Shown here in pieces: positions 1 to 4,731 of a DNA stretch of 5,261 nt. Source of the stretch: an uncultured Campylobacter sp. (GTDB lineage: Bacteria > Campylobacterota > Campylobacteria > Campylobacterales > Campylobacteraceae); contig CALCKS010000260.1 of NCBI GenBank assembly GCA_937965895.1, positions 1-5,261 on the forward strand, read 5' to 3'. Every line of letters starts with the position of its first letter. Positions within the stretch are counted from its first letter, which is position 1. The notes under the pieces are model-generated. The model saw only the letters and a list, made by a program, of their open reading frames with translations. It did no database searches and was not told the origin of the DNA. The position numbers and the translations under genes were made by a program.

Positions 1-8
1 ATAAAAAT

Positions 9-12
9 AGGA
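9..12 (+). promoter_or_regulatory. Ribosome binding site of cydB
   Basis: AGGA lies 10 bases before the ATG at 23. An in-frame TTG at 14 is only one base after this AGGA, too close to be used with it, so ATG 23 is the preferred start. The few bases before it probably include the end of the preceding gene (cydA expected; in-window stops are possible at 2-4 or 8-10), but too little is present to tell. Confidence 0.55.
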
Positions 13-22
13 TTTGAAAACC

Positions 23-1141
23 ATGCTTAGTTTAGAATTTTTACAAATTTACTGGTGGTGCGTAGTTAGCTTGCTAGGCGGTTTGCTGGTGTTTATGATG
101 TTCGTTCAGGGCGGACAGACGCTACTTTTCGGACTTTGCAAAAACGAGCTGCAAAAGGACATGGTGATAAATTCTATCGGGCGCAAATGGGAGCTTACGT
201 TTACTACTCTCGTAATGTTTGGCGGCGCGTGCTTTGCGGCGTTTCCGCTGTTTTACGCGACAAGCTTCGGCGGTGCGTACTGGGTGTGGTTGGCGATTTT
301 GTTTTGCTTTATCCTCCAAGCCGTGAGCTACGAGTACCGCAAAAAACCGGACAACTTCCTAGGCCAAAAAACCTATGAAATTTTCCTTTTCATAAACGGC
401 TCTCTCGGCGTTATTTTAATCGGCATGGCCGTTAGCACGTTTTTTTCGGGTAGCGACTTTTTACTAAACGAGCACAACTTCGTACAGTGGCAAACGCCGT
501 TTCGCGGTCTTGAGGCGCTTGGAAACATCATGCTCTATCCGCTAGGCATCGCGATGTTTTTCCTAGCTCGCGTGGGCGGAGCGCTCTACCTCATCAATAA
601 CATCGACGATGCGGAGATAAGAGCCAACGCCAAAAAAGCGGTACTAAAAAATACGATTTTGTTTTTGCCGTTCTTTCTAGCTTTTGCCGCTTGGGTGCTT
701 AGTAAGCCGGGCTTTGGTTACGACGAAGCGGGCGAAGTTTCCGTAGTCGCGTTTAAATACGCTCGTAATTTCGCCGATATGCCGATAATAGCCGTTGCGG
801 CGGTCGCGGGCGTTTGCGGCGTACTGTTTGGCGTATTTAAGGGCGCGTTTACGAAAAGCATATACGGCATCGTGCCTTTTGGCGCGGGCGTCGTGCTCGT
901 AGTTACCGCGTTATTTTTGATATCGGGGCTAAACGGCACGGCGTTTTATCCGTCGTTTAGCGATTTACAAAGCTCGCTAACCATCAAAAACGCAAGCTCC
1001 AGCCACTACACGCTAAACGTCATGGCATACGTTAGCCTGCTAGTGCCGTTTGTTTTGGGCTATATTTTCGTCGTTTGGCGCGCGATGGACAGCAAAAAGA
1101 TCACGGCCGACGAGATCAAGCACGATCATCACGCATATTAA
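23..1141 (+). CDS. cydB: Cytochrome bd ubiquinol oxidase subunit II (CydB/CioB)
   Basis: Subunit II of the cytochrome bd quinol oxidase in the inner membrane. With CydA it oxidises quinol and reduces oxygen to water, giving high-affinity or cyanide-insensitive respiration in Campylobacter (where it is often called CioAB). The 372-residue protein has about nine hydrophobic segments, near residues 11-37, 59-80, 84-104, 119-142, 166-190, 209-227, 254-274, 280-301 and 333-353. The conserved family region is at 53-87: GRKWE, then GGACFAAFPLFYATSFGGAYW. E. coli CydB has Trp-Asp where this protein has Trp56-Glu57, and from memory this form matches Campylobacter and Bacteroidota proteins. The tail is polar and His-rich (HDHHAY). 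Length is normal and the frame is intact. cydA should lie just left of the window. The stop codon overlaps the ribosome binding site of the next small gene, so the two are co-transcribed and probably translationally linked. Confidence 0.95.
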   Translation: MLSLEFLQIYWWCVVSLLGGLLVFMMFVQGGQTLLFGLCKNELQKDMVINSIGRKWELTFTTLVMFGGACFAAFPLFYATSFGGAYWVWLAILFCFILQAVSYEYRKKPDNFLGQKTYEIFLFINGSLGVILIGMAVSTFFSGSDFLLNEHNFVQWQTPFRGLEALGNIMLYPLGIAMFFLARVGGALYLINNIDDAEIRANAKKAVLKNTILFLPFFLAFAAWVLSKPGFGYDEAGEVSVVAFKYARNFADMPIIAVAAVAGVCGVLFGVFKGAFTKSIYGIVPFGAGVVLVVTALFLISGLNGTAFYPSFSDLQSSLTIKNASSSHYTLNVMAYVSLLVPFVLGYIFVVWRAMDSKKITADEIKHDHHAY

Positions 1142-1149
1142 GGATAAAA

Positions 1150-1278
1150 ATGATAGAAGCGATAGTTTTTCTTTTTCTTTGGGTTTTGGCGCTTTTTGGC
1201 GGATATAAATTCGTCCATTTTAACATCAAACACGTCGAAAAAAACGACGACAGATACTTTAGAAATTTGCGCGAATAA
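1150..1278 (+). CDS. Small single-pass membrane protein, candidate CydX-like subunit
   Basis: This 42-residue protein begins 8 bases after the cydB stop. Its ribosome binding site AAGGA (1140-1144) overlaps that stop and sits 5 bases before the ATG. Residues 3-18 form one hydrophobic helix rich in Phe, Leu and Trp, followed by a charged tail with HVEKNDDRYFRNLRE. Size, one N-terminal helix, a polar C-terminal tail and position directly behind cydB all match CydX/CydS-type small subunits that stabilise cytochrome bd. The HVE triplet after the helix also occurs in E. coli CydX, though such a short match may be chance. The tight spacing and good ribosome binding site argue that it is translated. 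Function is inferred from position and shape, not from a recognised family. It could be an unrelated small membrane protein. Confidence 0.6.
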   Translation: MIEAIVFLFLWVLALFGGYKFVHFNIKHVEKNDDRYFRNLRE

Positions 1279-1325
1279 GCGCTGATCCGTAAATCTCGTT
1301 CTACTTAAATTTTAGCTTTTATCGC

Positions 1326-1331
1326 TATAAT
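1326..1331 (+). promoter_or_regulatory. Promoter -10 box of the alcohol dehydrogenase gene
   Basis: A perfect TATAAT preceded by CGC, with T-rich sequence upstream (TTTTAGCTTTTATC). This is the usual form of a Campylobacter housekeeping sigma factor promoter, which often lacks a clear -35 box. Transcription would start near 1338, giving a short leader of about 20 bases before the ATG. Confidence 0.75.
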
Positions 1332-1345
1332 GAGGCTAAAATTTA

Positions 1346-1351
1346 AAGGAG
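1346..1351 (+). promoter_or_regulatory. Ribosome binding site of the alcohol dehydrogenase gene
   Basis: AAGGAG lies 6 bases before the ATG at 1358 and fixes that start. It sits wholly inside the right arm of the inverted repeat at 1293-1359, so it would be paired in any transcript that also carries the left arm. Confidence 0.85.
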
Positions 1352-1357
1352 AACGAG

Positions 1358-2503
1358 ATGTTTGACTTCACTTTTCACAACCCCGTAAAAATCGAATTTG
1401 GCAGAGTAAAAGAGCGAAATATCGGGCTTTATATGCGCGAATTTAATGCTAAAAGAACATTGTTAATCTACGGTAGCGACCGTATCAAAAAAGACGGACT
1501 CTTTGACAAGGTCACGGCAAGCCTAAAAGAAAACGGCATAGAGTTTATAGAGCTTGGCGGCGTGGTTAGCAACCCCGTACTAAGCAAAGTTTACGAAGGT
1601 ATCGAGCTGGCTAGGAAATTTAACGCCGATAGCGTACTAAGCGTAGGCGGAGGCTCCTGTCTAGATAGCGCTAAAGCCATCGCCGCTGGCGCGCTATACG
1701 AGGGCGACGTGTGGGATTTTTTCACGGGTAAAAACCCAAGCCGCGCGCTAAAAATCTTTGACGTCATAACCCTTGCGGCGACGGGCAGCGAGATGAACTC
1801 GGGCGCGGTCGTGACAAACGAAGCAACGAAGCAAAAATTCTCCATCCACGGCGACGTCCTATATCCGCTAGTCTCGGTCGTAAATCCGCAGCTACAAAAG
1901 AGCGTTAGCCGCGAGTATCTGGCCTACTCCGCCGCCGACGTCATAGCGCACAGCATCGAGGGGTACTTCACCGCGAGCGTACAGCCTAGCATCATCAACC
2001 TCTACATCGAAGCCAACATCAAAACCGTGATGAAAACGACTGAAATTTTACTAGCTGGTCCCGATAACTACGATGCCAGAGCCGAGTTTGCCTGGGCGGC
2101 GACGATGGCGCTAAACGGCCTAACATACGTCGGTACGCACGGCTACTCCTACCCAAACCACATGCTAGAGCACGCCATGAGTGCGGTCGTAAACTGCGCG
2201 CACGGAGCGGGTTTAGCAGTCATAATGCCTGCGTGGATGAAGTGGTATAAGAGCCGAAATTTGGGCGCATTCGAGCGTTTTGCACGCGAGATTTTCGGCG
2301 TAAACTCAGCCGATGAGGGCATCGCCGCCTTTAAAGCGTGGCTTAGCAAAATCGGCGCTCCCGTTAGCCTAAAAGCCGTCGGCATAGAGGGCGAAACGCT
2401 AGAAGAAGTCGTAAATTTAGCCTACGACTACGCGGTAAACTGGCGCAAAGACAAGCTCTATACAAAGGAAAATATCAAAGAGATTTTTGAGCTGACGAAG
2501 TAA
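1358..2503 (+). CDS. Iron-containing alcohol dehydrogenase, YqhD/butanol dehydrogenase type
   Basis: A cytoplasmic group III alcohol dehydrogenase of 381 residues, close to the usual family length. It should interconvert aldehydes and alcohols with NAD(P)H. The N-terminal half carries the nucleotide-binding GGGS motif at 97-100, followed by CLDSAKAIA, and the family signature LAATGSEMNSGAVV at 139-152. The helical C-terminal half has all four expected metal ligands: Asp194 and His198 in ADVIAHSIE, His268 in NHMLEH, and His282 in CAHGAGLAVIMP. These align with Asp194, His198, His267 and His281 of E. coli YqhD, as does the stretch WAATMALNGL. YqhD prefers NADPH and reduces short or toxic aldehydes; whether that holds here cannot be read from the sequence. 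The gene has its own promoter and is separate from the cyd operon. No frameshift or missing residue is seen. The substrate is unknown, so no gene symbol is given. Confidence 0.93.
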   Translation: MFDFTFHNPVKIEFGRVKERNIGLYMREFNAKRTLLIYGSDRIKKDGLFDKVTASLKENGIEFIELGGVVSNPVLSKVYEGIELARKFNADSVLSVGGGSCLDSAKAIAAGALYEGDVWDFFTGKNPSRALKIFDVITLAATGSEMNSGAVVTNEATKQKFSIHGDVLYPLVSVVNPQLQKSVSREYLAYSAADVIAHSIEGYFTASVQPSIINLYIEANIKTVMKTTEILLAGPDNYDARAEFAWAATMALNGLTYVGTHGYSYPNHMLEHAMSAVVNCAHGAGLAVIMPAWMKWYKSRNLGAFERFAREIFGVNSADEGIAAFKAWLSKIGAPVSLKAVGIEGETLEEVVNLAYDYAVNWRKDKLYTKENIKEIFELTK

Positions 2504-2517
2504 ATTTGAGTAAATTT

Positions 2518-2573
2518 GCGGCTAAATTTAGCGCTAGCAAGATACGAAAATGTGCCGATTTAAATTTAGCCGC
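2518..2573. repeat. 13-base perfect inverted repeat after the alcohol dehydrogenase gene
   Basis: GCGGCTAAATTTA at 2518-2530 is matched by TAAATTTAGCCGC at 2561-2573, with a 30-base spacer. It begins 15 bases after the stop codon. It could form a long-loop hairpin at the end of the mRNA, but no T-run follows, so it is not a standard terminator. Confidence 0.7.
2523..2557 (+). repeat. Imperfect direct repeat, copy A
   Basis: TAAATTTAGCGCTAGCAAGA followed by TACGAAAATGTGCCG. It matches copy B at 2761-2795 at about 31 of 37 aligned columns, with two short gaps and a two-base deletion. A weaker relative (GCAAAAGTACGAAATACG) lies at about 2683-2700. Copy A overlaps the inverted repeat at 2518-2573. 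Confidence 0.65.
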
Positions 2574-2760
2574 CGCGAGATAAATTGGGAAATTTCGGCG
2601 CTTTGGCAAAGCGGAGTCGGTTTTAGGTTTCAAATTTCGCGCTTTAAATTTGCTCCGAGTTTTTCCGGGTTGCGAATTTAAACGCAAAAGTACGAAATAC
2701 GCGTGCGGCGGGTAAATTTCGGCATGGCGAAAACGGCAACGCAAAATACCGCACGAATCA

Positions 2761-2795
2761 TAAATTTAAGCGCGCAAGATAAGAAAATGCGGCCG
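2761..2795 (+). repeat. Imperfect direct repeat, copy B
   Basis: TAAATTTAAGCGCGCAAGAT followed by AAGAAAATGCGGCCG, the partner of copy A at 2523-2557. The shared core is GCAAGATA, one differing base, then GAAAATG. Origin unknown; a decayed dispersed repeat is the simplest reading. Confidence 0.65.
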
Positions 2796-2850
2796 GGCGA
2801 GCAAAATTTACTTTGCAATCGGCAAACTTACCCGCCCGCCGTAGCAAAAT

Positions 2851-2878
2851 AGAGCAGGGCGCGCCTAAACCCTGCTCT
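2851..2878 (-). terminator. Hairpin terminator of the fdhTU operon
   Basis: A perfect 9-base stem, AGAGCAGGG (2851-2859) with CCCTGCTCT (2870-2878), around a 10-base loop. On the - strand it starts 15 bases after the fdhU stop and is followed by ATTTTG, a short U-rich tract. This fits a Rho-independent terminator of moderate strength. The 9-base word GCGCCTAAA occurs both in the loop (2861-2869) and just outside the stem (2879-2887). Confidence 0.75.
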
Positions 2879-2893
2879 GCGCCTAAATTTAAA

Positions 2894-3136
2894 CTAAGGC
2901 TTTTTGATGATAAATCTAAGCGTCGGACCGTCTTGCTCGATTTTAAGCACTTCAAAGCCCCTGTTTCTCGCGTCGTAAGGGATCGAGTTTATCGCCTGCG
3001 GGCAGTCACAAAGTACTTCTAGCACCTCGCCACTTTTCATTTTCGGTAGGATTTCTAGCGTCGCGACGGCGGGCATAGGGCAAGCCTCGCCTAGGATATC
3101 GAGCGTATAGCTTATTTCAAAATCGTCTTCATGCAT
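2894..3136 (-). CDS. fdhU: FdhU, TusA/YedF-family sulfurtransferase-like protein
   Basis: A small cytoplasmic protein of 80 residues in the TusA/SirA/YedF family, full length. It has the family CPxP motif at 19-22 (Cys19, Pro20, Pro22); the cysteine carries persulfide or possibly selenium in relatives. A second cysteine pair, Cys43 and Cys45, lies in CDCPQAINSIPYDARNRGF, a stretch that strongly resembles E. coli YedF. In C. jejuni, fdhT and fdhU are known accessory genes needed for selenium-dependent formate dehydrogenase activity. The order fdhT-fdhU seen here fits that pair. The start codon is 1 base beyond the fdhT stop, and a very strong ribosome binding site lies inside the fdhT end, so translation is coupled. 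A general sulfur-transfer role cannot be excluded from sequence alone, but the partner gene makes the selenium role likely. Confidence 0.9.
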   Translation of the reverse strand: MHEDDFEISYTLDILGEACPMPAVATLEILPKMKSGEVLEVLCDCPQAINSIPYDARNRGFEVLKIEQDGPTLRFIIKKP

Positions 3137-3137
3137 C

Positions 3138-4346
3138 TTAGTAGCCTCCTTTGGCGAAGAAATTTCGTTTGTAGATAAACACCAGCAGCAGCGCCGAAAC
3201 GAATAAACATAAATTTACCGCTAAGCCGCCCAGCGGACCGAATACCTCTAAAAGCTGGATTTTCGGGCCGTCTTTGATCCATGCCGGGATGAGATCGTAG
3301 CTAAGGGCTAGCACCATAGTTCCTACGACGTTTGCGACGCCCACGATCATAAAGTGCAGCTGCCCCTCGGTGGCTCTATACGTCCAGCCGCACTCGCATC
3401 CGCCCGCAAATACGATACCAAAGCCGAATAAAAACGCTCCGATCGCAACCGCCGGCGAGAAATTCGTAACCTTGCCCACGTAGCCGTTTAGCATCAGCAC
3501 GAAAACGATGAGCGTGGCGATGATCATGCCGTAAAAAGCGCCCTTGGTTGCAACGTCTCTGCCGAATAAAAACAGGTCGCGAAAGCACGAAGTAAAACAA
3601 ATTTGACCCTTTGAGATGATAAAACCGAAAACCAGTCCGAAAAGCAGTCCAAGCGGCAAGATGCTAGCTTTGACTTTTAGATCGAGCGCCGGCACTTGCA
3701 TCAAAAGATACGCAAACCAGATAATCGCTAAAATCGCGATAATCACGCCGATGGCGAAATTTCGGTCGGCGCGGCCTTTATCGTGCGTCGTGCCTTTGCC
3801 TTTTGGGCCGAAATTTTTAAGCTCGGTTTTAGGCATAAAGATAGGCAGCCTGCCGACCTTGACGGCGACGTAGATGCCAAGCACCATAAACACGGCAAAA
3901 AGCCACGTATGCAGCGAAAAATACGGCAGTCCTGTGAAAAAATCAAGCAAGTTGCAGCCAAAGGCCAGACGCGCGCCAAATCCCGAAAGCAAGCCGCCGA
4001 CGATAGCTTGAAAAACGCGAATTTTGCTTGCGGGTAGGCGAAATTTGACTTTGTTTGCCATAAATGCCGCGATCGTAGCGCCCACGAACATGCCTATTAG
4101 CATAAGCCCCTCAAAGCGCGTGAGCGGGTTGCCGTCAAGATTCGTGATCTTGTAGTAGGAGTAGCCGCTAAGATCCATACCGAAAAGCTCCAAAAACTCG
4201 CCGCCCCAGCGCGTCATCTCGCCCGTTACCGCCCATCCGCCGCCAAAAATCCCAAAATACACGGTCGCGACGATGGCTAAGATAATCATCGCCTGCCCGA
4301 CGTTCCAGAAATTCGTTAGATATTTCGTTCTAAATTCTTTAAACAT
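3138..4346 (-). CDS. fdhT: FdhT, YedE/YeeE-family membrane protein for selenium/formate dehydrogenase biogenesis
   Basis: An inner-membrane protein of 402 residues in the YeeE/YedE family, of the selenium-metabolism YedE/FdhT type. Hydrophobic segments lie near 17-36, 79-97, 110-130, 144-164, 197-217, 229-245, 268-288, 297-316, 331-350 and 371-392. A polar loop at 165-195 separates the two repeated halves. Cysteines typical of this transporter family occur at re-entrant glycine-rich spots: Cys131 in GCNLLDFFTG, Cys250 and Cys254 in GQICFTSCFRD, and Cys317 and Cys319 in GGCECGW. Related YeeE proteins pass thiosulfate across the membrane by way of such cysteines. A role in moving a selenium or sulfur compound is therefore plausible but inferred. 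In C. jejuni the fdhTU pair supports formate dehydrogenase production. The frame is intact. The start is weakly supported, with only AAAGA near the ATG. fdhU follows directly. Confidence 0.92.
   Translation of the reverse strand: MFKEFRTKYLTNFWNVGQAMIILAIVATVYFGIFGGGWAVTGEMTRWGGEFLELFGMDLSGYSYYKITNLDGNPLTRFEGLMLIGMFVGATIAAFMANKVKFRLPASKIRVFQAIVGGLLSGFGARLAFGCNLLDFFTGLPYFSLHTWLFAVFMVLGIYVAVKVGRLPIFMPKTELKNFGPKGKGTTHDKGRADRNFAIGVIIAILAIIWFAYLLMQVPALDLKVKASILPLGLLFGLVFGFIISKGQICFTSCFRDLFLFGRDVATKGAFYGMIIATLIVFVLMLNGYVGKVTNFSPAVAIGAFLFGFGIVFAGGCECGWTYRATEGQLHFMIVGVANVVGTMVLALSYDLIPAWIKDGPKIQLLEVFGPLGGLAVNLCLFVSALLLVFIYKRNFFAKGGY
3145..3152 (-). promoter_or_regulatory. Strong ribosome binding site of fdhU inside fdhT
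   Basis: On the - strand AAAGGAGG lies 8 bases before the fdhU ATG. The same bases encode the Lys-Gly-Gly at the end of FdhT. fdhT itself has only a weak site, so FdhU may be made in excess of FdhT. Confidence 0.85.
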
Positions 4347-4368
4347 AAATTTTCTTTGTATTAATTTC

Positions 4369-4381
4369 CTCGCCCCGCGAG
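4369..4381 (-). other. Small GC-rich hairpin in the fdhT leader
   Basis: CTCGC (4369-4373) pairs with GCGAG (4377-4381) around a 3-base loop, 22 bases upstream of the fdhT ATG in an otherwise AT-rich leader. GAGGA, which reads like a ribosome binding site but is too far from the ATG, lies partly in this stem. A regulatory role is possible but unproven. Confidence 0.4.
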
Positions 4382-4444
4382 ACTAAAATTTGAGATTAAA
4401 AGCGTATCTATGAGGTAGTCATCTAAGTATCCTAAAAACGTGGT

Positions 4445-4458
4445 CGTCAAACTTGACG
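4445..4458. promoter_or_regulatory. Palindrome near the predicted fdhT transcription start
   Basis: CGTCAA (4445-4450) and TTGACG (4453-4458) form a perfect 6-base inverted repeat with a 2-base centre. It lies just downstream of the predicted fdhT transcription start (near 4465), where a repressor would block transcription. The regulator is not identified. Confidence 0.45.
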
Positions 4459-4471
4459 CTAAAAAATAAGA

Positions 4472-4477
4472 ATTGTA
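4472..4477 (-). promoter_or_regulatory. Probable -10 box of the fdhTU operon
   Basis: On the - strand TACAAT is preceded by GC (AGCTACAAT), like the CGCTATAAT of the alcohol dehydrogenase promoter in this window. A long AT-rich block lies upstream (about 4478-4570). This would give a leader of about 118 bases. Other AT-rich -10-like words are nearby, so the exact box is uncertain. Confidence 0.5.
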
Positions 4478-4640
4478 GCTAAGATATTATTAAATAAAAT
4501 TAAAATTTAGCTAGATTAATTTGCGATATTTTTCTCTAAAATATAAAATTTATAATAATCTTTTTTTGTTTTCTTGAGATCTTTTACCGCGACTTTCGGC
4601 CGGCATCTACCGCCTGATTTTGCTTTTTCGAGGATGTTTT

Positions 4641-4694
4641 AAGCGGTTCTCTTTAGTTGCTACCGCTTTGCGTGTATTTAGACCAAAGAGAACC
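4641..4694 (-). repeat. Overlapping inverted repeats downstream of ilvD
   Basis: A perfect 10-base inverted repeat pairs GGTTCTCTTT (4645-4654) with AAAGAGAACC (4685-4694) across a 30-base loop. A second perfect 7-base repeat pairs AAGCGGT (4641-4647) with ACCGCTT (4662-4668). They share 4645-4647, so they cannot both form in full. Their place 37 bases after the ilvD stop suggests a transcript-end structure, but no U-tract follows either stem, so it is not a standard terminator. Confidence 0.6.
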
Positions 4695-4731
4695 TAGCGT
4701 TTTGACCAAAATATCCTTTCGATATAAAGTC

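Larger units (their letters stand above)
1293..1359. repeat. Long inverted repeat enclosing the adh promoter and start
   Basis: The outer arms are a perfect 10-base pair match, ATCTCGTTCT at 1293-1302 with AGAACGAGAT at 1350-1359. The inner arms are a perfect 12-base match, 1305-1316 with 1335-1346. One mismatch and a small bulge separate them. The 18-base loop (1317-1334) contains the -10 box. The right arm contains the ribosome binding site and the first two bases of the start codon. It may act as an RNA hairpin in read-through transcripts or as a DNA site for a dimeric regulator. Confidence 0.85.
2504..2893. other. Non-coding spacer between convergent genes, rich in AAATTT words
   Basis: This 390-base stretch separates the 3' ends of the alcohol dehydrogenase gene and fdhU. 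I see no convincing gene: open frames here lack ribosome binding sites, have unusual composition and overlap neighbours or repeats. It contains many AAATTT words, a 13-base inverted repeat (2518-2573), an imperfect 35-base direct repeat (2523-2557 and 2761-2795), a 7-base inverted repeat CGTGCGG/CCGCACG (2702-2708 with 2749-2755) and the fdhU hairpin (2851-2878). It looks like decayed repetitive DNA. Confidence 0.7.
4347..4731. other. Non-coding region between ilvD and fdhT
   Basis: No convincing gene is seen in these 385 bases. From the fdhT side they hold a roughly 118-base predicted fdhT leader with a small hairpin and a palindrome, a TACAAT -10 box, a very AT-rich block at about 4461-4570, an unassigned stretch at 4571-4640, and overlapping inverted repeats at 4641-4694 after ilvD. 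A + strand TATAAT at 4551-4556 faces no gene and is probably due to AT-rich composition. Confidence 0.7.

Noticed and set aside
14..22. TTG at 14 as the cydB start
   Set aside because: It is one base after the only ribosome binding site; ATG 23 is better placed and gives the usual N-terminus.
1279..1357. The inverted repeat as a simple terminator of the cyd operon
   Set aside because: No T-run follows the right arm; the bases after it are the start of the next gene. It may still slow transcription, but it is not a standard terminator.
2475..2744. Open frame of 89 codons on the - strand across the first spacer
   Set aside because: It overlaps the end of the alcohol dehydrogenase gene, runs through the repeats, is rich in Lys, Arg and Ala with no recognisable domain, and has no ribosome binding site.
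2813..3022. Open frame of 69 codons on the + strand
   Set aside because: It lies antisense to fdhU and crosses the fdhU terminator; FdhU is clearly the real protein.
3376..3979. Several open frames of 74-85 codons on both strands inside fdhT
   Set aside because: They are other-frame readings of the intact fdhT gene, whose membrane segments and cysteine motifs are in the main frame.
4551..4556. TATAAT on the + strand as a promoter
   Set aside because: It sits in a very AT-rich block and faces no + strand gene, only the 3' end of ilvD on the opposite strand.
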